From Candidatus Desantisiibacteriota bacterium (lineage in GTDB: Bacteria; JACRDZ01), in assembly GCA_016209155.1 (NCBI GenBank), contig JACQWU010000090.1:1-5755 (forward strand): a stretch of 5,755 nucleotides of DNA. The letters run 5' to 3'. The notes beneath the pieces are model-generated. The model saw nothing but the letters and a program-made list of their open reading frames with translations. It was not told the DNA's origin and ran no database searches. Positions 1-5,755 of the stretch are shown one piece after another. Numbering within the stretch: the stretch's first letter is position 1; each line of letters begins with the position of its first letter. The translations under genes and the position numbers were made by a program.

Positions 1-40
1 ATAATAGTCAATAATTTTTTAGTCCGGACAGAAAATTTCC

Positions 41-73
41 AAAAAAAAAGAGGGGAGGTAAATTCTCCCCTCT
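41..73 (-). terminator. Intrinsic terminator of the exported propeller gene
   Basis: Read on the minus strand, a perfect 9-bp stem (AGAGGGGAG at 49-57 with CTCCCCTCT at 65-73) encloses a 7-nt loop. It is followed directly by a T run made by the nine A residues at 41-49, the last of which closes the stem. The stem is GC-rich for this region and lies about 28 bp past the TAA of the leftward gene, which is where a Rho-independent terminator belongs. There is no T run on the plus-strand side, so it should act in one direction only. Confidence 0.93.
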
Positions 74-101
74 ATACGGCTACAGTTTTTGTTTCTTAAA
101 T

Positions 102-2213
102 TTATTCTTTATGTGCCTGATGATTTCCATTGTTAAGATTGCCTGAAACGTTTAATACTTCAACACCTTCGGCATTTTTAATGATTATTTTTGCAAAATC
201 ATTTTTACCGGGTTCCCCGGCATCAGTAAACGTCCATTCTGCAATTGCACCTGATTTGCCATTATATCTTCCTGTCCCTTTACCTTTATAAGTATCAAAA
301 CCGGCAACCGGCTGCCCTTCACTAATTGCAGGATCGTCTGAACCTGAAGCCTCATCTAATTTTTCAAGGTGAAATTTGCTGGATTTCCCCCAATTAATCT
401 GAAGATTATTTGGCCCCTGGGCAGCATCACAATGAAGTTCAAATCCATGTTTAACACTGGTACCGGCAATACTTCCTCCGCCGGTCATCCGTCCTTTAAT
501 CTGGATTAATTCCTTAGCTTGTATTCTAATATCAGAAAGAACAGGGCTTGAAGCATTAGATGCTATTTTTAAAGTTACCTGCACTTCTATGAACTGACCG
601 GGAAGATTAAAATCTACAGCATTTGTAATTGATACAAAAGTCTGGCTGCTTAACCCTATTTCCGTATCGGATGCTCTTGCTTCAACGATAATGCTGCTGC
701 CGGGCGGTTCGCTGCCTTGAGGTTCGGTATTCCATGTGATTTTATTCCAATTAGTACCGGGTGTGCCGCTATTTTGCACAACTGTCCAAAACCCCTGAGG
801 AGAAGTTGAGCCGATTGCGACAAATCCGGTCATATCACTATAATTATAAGGACCGGCTCCATCACCGATTGGAACTATCATATCGATTGCTCCAATATTG
901 TATCCGCCGGCTCCGATTAATCCGGCATTTGGATTAATTCGGCTTGCACTGTTACTATTCATTTCAGAGGCCCATATTTTACCATTTGTATCTACAGCAA
1001 CTCCTGTCGTCCCGCCTAATCCTATTACGCTTCCGACAAAAATATGTTTTCCGGGATTAACAGGATCAGGTGCAAAATGCGCAACTTCATCACCAAAACC
1101 TTCAGCCGCCCATACATGGCTGTTGCTATCAACAGCTATCCCCTGCCCCCATCCGTTTGATACCGGCAAAGGATAAATATTTAAAGTTGCACCGGTAAGA
1201 GGATCTATCTCACGTACATTAGGCCCTGAATTATCAGTAGTCCAGATATTACCGGTATTTGGATCTATTCCAATTCCGTAAGTGAATCCAACTGCTGCGT
1301 TGTCAAGACCAATACCTGTCATAGTAACGGGATCAAACCGCAAAAGAGGCGAGGGGGCTGACCAGAGTATTCCATTACCGTCAATAAGTCCGCCATATCC
1401 TCCTAATCCAAGATTAAATTGAGTTCCGGGAATTGGAAGGCCTGTAACCCCGCTAAGTTTTTCAAAATCTGTATCACCTAAACCGCCAACCCAGAGGTCA
1501 TTGCTTGCATCAACAGCGAGCGTTCTTGTTCCCGTACCGGTAACTCTTGTATAATTAATTATAGCTTCATCTTCAGCAGTTGAAACACCGCCGTCACTAT
1601 CAGCACCGCCAAGATTAGTCCATGGTAAAATATTTCCCAAGCCGATAGATGTTTTTATCAAACCATCACCGTTACGATCAATACATGTGCTGTATTGGAA
1701 TGGCGGTTTTAAATATTGTCCAGAAGGATTCGGGGTCCCGTCTGCGTTAGCACGTGTTCCTCCGATAATCAACCAGATTCTAACGACAGAACCTTTGTTC
1801 TGTCCTCCGGAAAATCCATATTCATCACGGTTTGCCACCCAAACATTACCTAATTGATCTACTGTAGTTCTTGATGGATTTCTCCCCATCCCGTCAGGTG
1901 AAGTTAGATATTCTCCTAATATTGCTCCTGTATTCACATCAATTCTAACAACTGTTCCACGTGCAGATGCGGCAATATTAACAATAGGAAAAGGTGTTGT
2001 TGTAACATTTAACTGAAGCTGATTACTATTTGGCGCATCATGATTGACATTAAACAATACACCCTGATCAAAATCAGCATCTACTGTGTAATTGACATTC
2101 GCTCCGGAGACTGAGGCAAAAGTTAGATTGCAGTTACTGAAAAATAGGAATACAAATACAAAAAAACAAGAAAATTTTCTTAATCTTTTTTCCCAATTTT
2201 TATAAAAAAGCAT
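102..2213 (-). CDS. Exported NHL/Vgb-like beta-propeller protein with conserved C-terminal domain
   Basis: This is a complete 703-residue ORF. The start is supported by AAGGAGGG (2221-2228) 7 nt before the ATG and by the signal peptide that follows: basic residues at 5-13, a hydrophobic core at about 14-25 and probable cleavage near A33. Six repeats of the form (I/V)-D-x-x-x-x-(hydrophobic)-W have tryptophans at 125, 241, 284, 324, 368 and 414, which suggests one six-bladed propeller resembling NHL or virginiamycin B lyase-like folds. An insert of about 70 residues between repeats 1 and 2 carries two acidic loops, DRNGDG (179-184) and DSDGG (205-209), that may bind calcium. A beta-sandwich-like segment lies at about 487-567. 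The C-terminal domain (about 573-703) has GGGS, HGFELHCD, GFDTY, GTGRYNG, AEWTFTDAGEPG and final GNHQAH motifs. From memory it resembles domains named post-COAP-1, but that name is tentative. The mature protein has only two cysteines (C177, C595). There is no membrane anchor or sorting signal at the C-terminus, so it is probably periplasmic or extracellular. Its substrate is unknown and I see no evidence that it is an enzyme. It forms its own transcription unit, divergent from dnaN. Confidence 0.9.
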   Translation of the reverse strand: MLFYKNWEKRLRKFSCFFVFVFLFFSNCNLTFASVSGANVNYTVDADFDQGVLFNVNHDAPNSNQLQLNVTTTPFPIVNIAASARGTVVRIDVNTGAILGEYLTSPDGMGRNPSRTTVDQLGNVWVANRDEYGFSGGQNKGSVVRIWLIIGGTRANADGTPNPSGQYLKPPFQYSTCIDRNGDGLIKTSIGLGNILPWTNLGGADSDGGVSTAEDEAIINYTRVTGTGTRTLAVDASNDLWVGGLGDTDFEKLSGVTGLPIPGTQFNLGLGGYGGLIDGNGILWSAPSPLLRFDPVTMTGIGLDNAAVGFTYGIGIDPNTGNIWTTDNSGPNVREIDPLTGATLNIYPLPVSNGWGQGIAVDSNSHVWAAEGFGDEVAHFAPDPVNPGKHIFVGSVIGLGGTTGVAVDTNGKIWASEMNSNSASRINPNAGLIGAGGYNIGAIDMIVPIGDGAGPYNYSDMTGFVAIGSTSPQGFWTVVQNSGTPGTNWNKITWNTEPQGSEPPGSSIIVEARASDTEIGLSSQTFVSITNAVDFNLPGQFIEVQVTLKIASNASSPVLSDIRIQAKELIQIKGRMTGGGSIAGTSVKHGFELHCDAAQGPNNLQINWGKSSKFHLEKLDEASGSDDPAISEGQPVAGFDTYKGKGTGRYNGKSGAIAEWTFTDAGEPGKNDFAKIIIKNAEGVEVLNVSGNLNNGNHQAHKE

Positions 2214-2250
2214 TTTGATTCCCTCCTTATTCTATTTGCTGCTAAAAAGA

Positions 2251-2270
2251 ATTTAATATTACTATTAAAT
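2251..2270 (-). repeat. AT-only hairpin in the 5' leader of the exported-protein gene
   Basis: A perfect 8-bp inverted repeat (ATTTAATA / TATTAAAT) surrounds a 4-nt loop. In leftward mRNA it would lie between the upstream SD-like sequence (2276-2284) and the working ribosome binding site (2221-2228). The stem is made only of A:T pairs, so it is weak as RNA. It could equally be a protein-binding palindrome or a chance product of the base composition. Confidence 0.4.
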
Positions 2271-2275
2271 AGCAT

Positions 2276-2284
2276 CACCTCCTT
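2276..2284 (-). promoter_or_regulatory. Near-perfect Shine-Dalgarno sequence upstream of a short overlapping uORF
   Basis: On the minus strand this reads AAGGAGGTG and runs straight into ATG (2275-2273). AAGGAGGTGAT is an exact complement to the usual 16S rRNA 3' end. The ATG opens a 31-codon frame that stops at 2180, overlapping the first codons of the exported-protein gene in another frame and covering that gene's own ribosome binding site. The gap between AGGAGG and ATG is only 2 nt, well below the usual 5-9 nt, so translation of this frame is doubtful. It may be a leader peptide, a ribosome standby site or coincidence. Confidence 0.3.
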
Positions 2285-2289
2285 ATAAA

Positions 2290-2309
2290 GGTTAAGGTAA
2301 AACTTAACC
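2290..2309. repeat. 7-bp inverted repeat upstream of the SD-like sequence
   Basis: GGTTAAG (2290-2296) and CTTAACC (2303-2309) are perfect inverted copies separated by 6 bp. They could form a small hairpin in the leftward leader or a dyad binding site. The right arm overlaps a near-consensus DnaA box (TTAACCACA, 2304-2312). Confidence 0.4.
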
Positions 2310-2429
2310 ACAGAGAATTTATAAAATTAATATAACTTATTTACCGGTATTATTTTATTCACGATTATAGGATTTTGAAAACAAATTTTTGAGGTGTTAT
2401 TCTATGATGTATTTCAGGATTTAAACACA
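2304..2429 (+). promoter_or_regulatory. Cluster of three near-consensus DnaA boxes
   Basis: Three plus-strand 9-mers each differ from TTATNCACA at one position: TTAACCACA (2304-2312), TTATTCACG (2355-2363) and TTAAACACA (2421-2429). All share one orientation within about 125 bp of AT-rich DNA upstream of dnaN. None is exact. A rough estimate is that just under one single-mismatch site would arise by chance, over both strands, in 400 bp of this composition, so the cluster is suggestive only. It could mark an origin, DnaA autoregulation-type control of dnaN, or nothing. Confidence 0.25.
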
Positions 2430-2469
2430 TCTGTTTTGAAGTTTTAAAATTAGTAGTATAACAATAATT

Positions 2470-2498
2470 AATCTATAATAAAAAATTTACTTTGTCAA
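2470..2498 (-). promoter_or_regulatory. Candidate sigma70-type promoter for the exported-protein gene
   Basis: On the minus strand a perfect -35 box TTGACA (2498-2493) is followed by a 17-bp spacer and TAGATT (2475-2470, four of six matches to TATAAT). Transcription would start near 2463 and give a leader of about 250 nt. The consensus -35 box and optimal spacing are the main support. The surrounding AT richness makes chance -10 matches common. Confidence 0.45.
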
Positions 2499-2514
2499 GA
2501 AAATTATATATAAT
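2486..2514 (+). promoter_or_regulatory. Candidate sigma70-type promoter for dnaN
   Basis: TTTACT (2486-2491, four of six matches) is followed by a 17-bp spacer and a perfect -10 box TATAAT (2509-2514). The predicted start near 2521 leaves a leader of about 90 nt before dnaN. Its -35 box is immediately beside the -35 box of the leftward promoter, so the two polymerase sites would overlap back to back. Confidence 0.45.
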
Positions 2515-2534
2515 AAAAATAATACTGGACACAA

Positions 2535-2549
2535 ACATTTTAAAAATGT
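2535..2549. repeat. Palindrome in the dnaN leader
   Basis: ACATTTT and AAAATGT are perfect 7-bp inverted arms around a single A at 2542. The site lies about 15 bp past the predicted dnaN transcription start, an operator-like position. The loop is too short for an RNA hairpin without opening some pairs, so a DNA-binding dyad is more likely if it has a function. Confidence 0.3.
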
Positions 2550-2609
2550 AAAATACATAATTAATATAAAAATTTATAATTTATGGCATATTATAGGAGA
2601 AAATAAAAG

Positions 2610-3731
2610 ATGAAAATAGTATGCGAGAAAAGTATTTTAATTAATGCAATCAGGGTTGTTGAAAATGCTGTTTCTGTAAAAAATACATTGCCGATTTTAG
2701 CGAATATATTGATTAAGGCTAATGGTGGGGATACTGTTACTTTAACGGGTACGGATCTGGAACTTACGATAAAGAATTCTTTTACTTCAAGCGTTGAGGA
2801 AGAAGGAAGTTTAACGGTTTCAGCAAAAAAGTTCAGTAATATTGTAAAAGAACTGCCGGACGGGAATATTGCACTTCAAACTGATAACGGGGTGCTGATT
2901 ATTTCCTGTGAAAATATGGTTTTTAAGATAAAAGGACTGCCGGAGGAAGAATTTCCTGCATTCCCGGCTTTTAAACAGAATAAAGCATTTAATCTCAAAG
3001 TTGGAACATTAATTGATATGATAAATAAAACTATTTATGCTGTTTCCAATGATGAAATAAGATATGTGCTTAACGGTTTGTTTTTGTGTATTGAAAAAGA
3101 TTCGATTAAAATGGTGTCAACTGACGGACATCGTCTTTCATATGCTCAAAATACTATCAGCACAGATGAATCACCCGACATAAAAATTATTATTCCTAAG
3201 AAAGTGCTTCATGAATTAAGCAGGATCAGCGCAGGTCTTGAAAGCAATGAAAAAGATATTGAAATAAAAATCAGTGAAAATCAGATACTTTTTTCTCTTG
3301 ATTCCACAATCCTTGTTTCGAGATTGATTGAAGGGCAGTTCCCTGATTATGAAAAAGTAATACCATCTGAACTTATAAACAAAACTAAAATTAATAGACA
3401 TAAAATTCTGGATGCAACAAGGAGAGTATCTTTAATCAGCAATATAAAAACAGCTTCAATCAAATATCACTTTTTTGAAAATAAACTGGAAATAATGTCA
3501 ATAAATCCGGAAGAGGGAGAAGCACGTGAAATAATACCTGTTGAAGGGTATTCCGGTGATGATGTAGTTATTGGATATAACTATAGATATGTTCTTGATA
3601 TTCTAAAAATTATAGACACAGATGATATATCTCTGGAGTTTACCAAGCCTTTAACACCCGGAGTAATAAAACCGGCAGGTAAAGATAATTTTATTAATGT
3701 AATAATGCCGATGAAAGTGGATAATATATAA
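2610..3731 (+). CDS. dnaN: DNA polymerase III beta subunit (sliding clamp)
   Basis: This is a complete 373-residue DnaN, close to the usual 365-380. As a dimer the clamp encircles DNA and tethers polymerase III; it also serves as the docking platform for MutS, MutL, ligase and the clamp loader. The start is the ATG 9 nt after AGGAGA (2595-2600). Family motifs appear in order across three clamp domains of roughly 120 residues: TGTDLEL (46-52), TDGHRLSYA (171-179), EGQFPDYEKVIP (241-252), NPEEGEAREII (299-309), GYNYRYVLDIL (322-332) and IMPMKV (365-370). Residues lining the partner-binding pocket are conserved: T171, G173, H174, R175, L176, P245, V250, and M366-P367-M368. K249 stands where E. 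coli has R246. Three extra residues (DNI) follow the position where E. coli DnaN ends. dnaA is not upstream: the neighbour is a divergent gene for an exported protein. recF does not follow. The gene probably has its own promoter (2486-2514) and terminator (3824-3853). Confidence 0.98.
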   Translation: MKIVCEKSILINAIRVVENAVSVKNTLPILANILIKANGGDTVTLTGTDLELTIKNSFTSSVEEEGSLTVSAKKFSNIVKELPDGNIALQTDNGVLIISCENMVFKIKGLPEEEFPAFPAFKQNKAFNLKVGTLIDMINKTIYAVSNDEIRYVLNGLFLCIEKDSIKMVSTDGHRLSYAQNTISTDESPDIKIIIPKKVLHELSRISAGLESNEKDIEIKISENQILFSLDSTILVSRLIEGQFPDYEKVIPSELINKTKINRHKILDATRRVSLISNIKTASIKYHFFENKLEIMSINPEEGEAREIIPVEGYSGDDVVIGYNYRYVLDILKIIDTDDISLEFTKPLTPGVIKPAGKDNFINVIMPMKVDNI

Positions 3732-3823
3732 TCTAAATTCCGATTTAGGGATTTGGATATAAGAGTATGAAATCACAAATCAATCAATAGTGATATACTT
3801 TAAGCATTGCTGCTCTTTTGTAT

Positions 3824-3853
3824 TACCTGAATCTTGCACTTCAGATTCAGGTA
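3824..3853 (+). terminator. Hairpin after dnaN, probable weak terminator
   Basis: A perfect 11-bp inverted repeat (TACCTGAATCT at 3824-3834 with AGATTCAGGTA at 3843-3853) encloses an 8-nt loop, 92 bp past the dnaN stop. Downstream there is only a short T run (CTTTT ending at 3861) rather than a proper T tract, and the stem has moderate GC. It could be a weak intrinsic terminator, an mRNA-stabilising 3' hairpin or a protein-binding dyad. Confidence 0.5.
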
Positions 3854-3900
3854 TAATCTTTTATCCCAGCCTTATATCAGGTGAAATAAATTTATCTCGA

Positions 3901-3930
3901 TTGTGTTTTTGTCAGGGTTATTCTTATTAT
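3901..3930 (+). promoter_or_regulatory. Candidate distal promoter for gyrB
   Basis: TTGTGT (3901-3906) and TATTAT (3925-3930) are separated by 18 bp; an overlapping TATAAT lies at 3928-3933. The site is just after the hairpin at 3824-3853, a natural place for a new transcription unit. If it is used, the gyrB leader would be about 215 nt and would include both arms of the 3978-4124 inverted repeat. The -35 match is only moderate. Confidence 0.25.
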
Positions 3931-3977
3931 AATATCTATAAATAAAAACAAAAATATGCCGATATTTATTGAATAAA

Positions 3978-4124
3978 TTAGGTGAATAGGCTGAAGGTGG
4001 AAGACTTTTAGGTACAAATAAGACATATAGTATAAAATTTCGGGCAGTTGATAAAATTTTGAATGGCTTGAACCGTGCATTATGTTGTGCCTAATATACT
4101 TCGGTCTTCAGCCTAAATACCTAA
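3978..4124. repeat. Long-range imperfect inverted repeat upstream of gyrB
   Basis: The arms at 3978-3996 (TTAGGTGAATAGGCTGAAG) and 4106-4124 match as reverse complements at 16 of 19 positions. They include a perfect 10-bp core (TAGGCTGAAG, 3987-3996, against 4106-4115) and a perfect outer 6-bp block (TTAGGT / ACCTAA). The arms are 109 bp apart and the centres are 128 bp apart. Weaker similarity continues outward by several bases. The core match also extends inward to GAAGAC/GTCTTC (4000-4005 / 4104-4109) if the left arm carries a 7-bp insertion. It could be a MITE-like element, paired protein sites, or the closing stem of a leader RNA. No clear target duplication is seen. Confidence 0.55.
4068..4097 (+). 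promoter_or_regulatory. Candidate proximal promoter for gyrB
   Basis: TTGAAC (4068-4073) and TAATAT (4092-4097) are separated by 18 bp, each with four of six consensus matches. The predicted start near 4104 would give a leader of about 50 nt. It would also place the right arm of the inverted repeat (4106-4124) at the first transcribed bases, an operator-like position. Confidence 0.35.
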
Positions 4125-4149
4125 ATAATTGTTCTACAGGAGGAAATAA

Positions 4150-5755
<1,606 letters not shown>

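Larger units (their letters stand above)
2214..2609. other. AT-rich divergent intergenic region between exported-protein gene and dnaN
   Basis: These 396 bp separate two divergent genes and contain no convincing ORF. The composition is strongly AT-biased, more so than either flanking gene. The region holds candidate back-to-back promoters around 2470-2514, inverted repeats at 2251-2270, 2290-2309 and 2535-2549, an SD-like sequence at 2276-2284, and three one-mismatch DnaA boxes at 2304-2429. With the promoters as called, the leftward leader would be about 250 nt and the dnaN leader about 90 nt. I recognised no known riboswitch class in either leader. Confidence 0.8.

Noticed and set aside
22-29. 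GTCCGGAC palindrome near the left edge, with a TTGACT (minus strand, 11-6) beyond it
   Set aside because: It is a single short palindrome without a T tract or second element. A promoter using TTGACT would have its -10 box outside the window.
898-1176. Plus-strand frame opposite the exported-protein gene
   Set aside because: It lies antisense within a convincing gene, has no recognisable domain or start signal, and its proline-rich content mirrors the opposite-strand codons.
2271-2291. Plus-strand ATCACCTCCTT followed by TAAAGG resembles the 3' end of 16S rRNA
   Set aside because: Only about 11 bases match exactly. The bases before it are AT-only and lack the conserved 16S helix 45 sequence, so it is not an rRNA fragment. 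On the other strand it is simply an SD-like sequence.
2342-2349. TACCGGTA palindrome in the AT-rich intergenic region
   Set aside because: An isolated 8-bp palindrome with no repeat or positional link to a promoter is not enough to call an operator.
3216-3401. 61-codon minus-strand frame inside dnaN
   Set aside because: It is fully contained in a conserved gene on the other strand and has no family features.
3892-4080. 62-codon minus-strand frame with a hydrophobic C-terminal half
   Set aside because: There is no good ribosome binding site before its ATG, it lies across the left arm of the inverted repeat, and the I/L/F-rich content is expected from AT-rich non-coding DNA.
4056-4082. Minus-strand GGTTCAAG resembling a tRNA T-loop
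   Set aside because: The flanking bases do not form a T-arm stem, and no acceptor, D-arm or anticodon arm can be drawn around it.

Overview
This is an AT-rich bacterial chromosomal segment carrying two replication genes and one gene for a secreted protein. The organism looks like a low-GC bacterium. All three genes have strong AGGAGG-type ribosome binding sites and ATG starts. The DnaN and GyrB proteins are clearly bacterial but match no well-known genus I can name. An uncultured or deep-branching lineage is my guess, not a demonstrated fact.

Layout, left to right. A textbook intrinsic terminator (41-73) closes a leftward gene at 102-2213. That gene encodes a 703-residue exported protein with a signal peptide, a six-repeat beta-propeller of NHL/Vgb type, a beta-sandwich-like segment and a conserved C-terminal domain ending in GNHQAH. 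Its 5' side opens into a very AT-rich 396-bp divergent intergenic region (2214-2609). This region appears to hold two back-to-back promoters, small inverted repeats, an unusually strong Shine-Dalgarno-like sequence, and three near-consensus DnaA boxes on one strand. dnaN (2610-3731, rightward) follows, complete, encoding the DNA polymerase III sliding clamp. A 421-bp spacer without a convincing gene (3732-4152) contains a candidate terminator hairpin, candidate promoters and a long-range imperfect inverted repeat. gyrB (4153 to the window end) comes last. It is cut by the window edge after 534 codons, with its ATPase domain complete and most of its TOPRIM core present.

Together dnaN and gyrB recall the conserved dnaA-dnaN-recF-gyrB cluster, but the cluster is rearranged here. 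A divergent gene for an exported protein sits where dnaA is expected, and recF is absent between dnaN and gyrB. The two replication genes seem to be separate transcription units. I see no CRISPR array, transposase, tRNA or rRNA gene. I also found no convincing evidence of a new defence or mobile system. The items most worth a second look are the non-coding spacers, the modular exported protein and a variant motif in GyrB.
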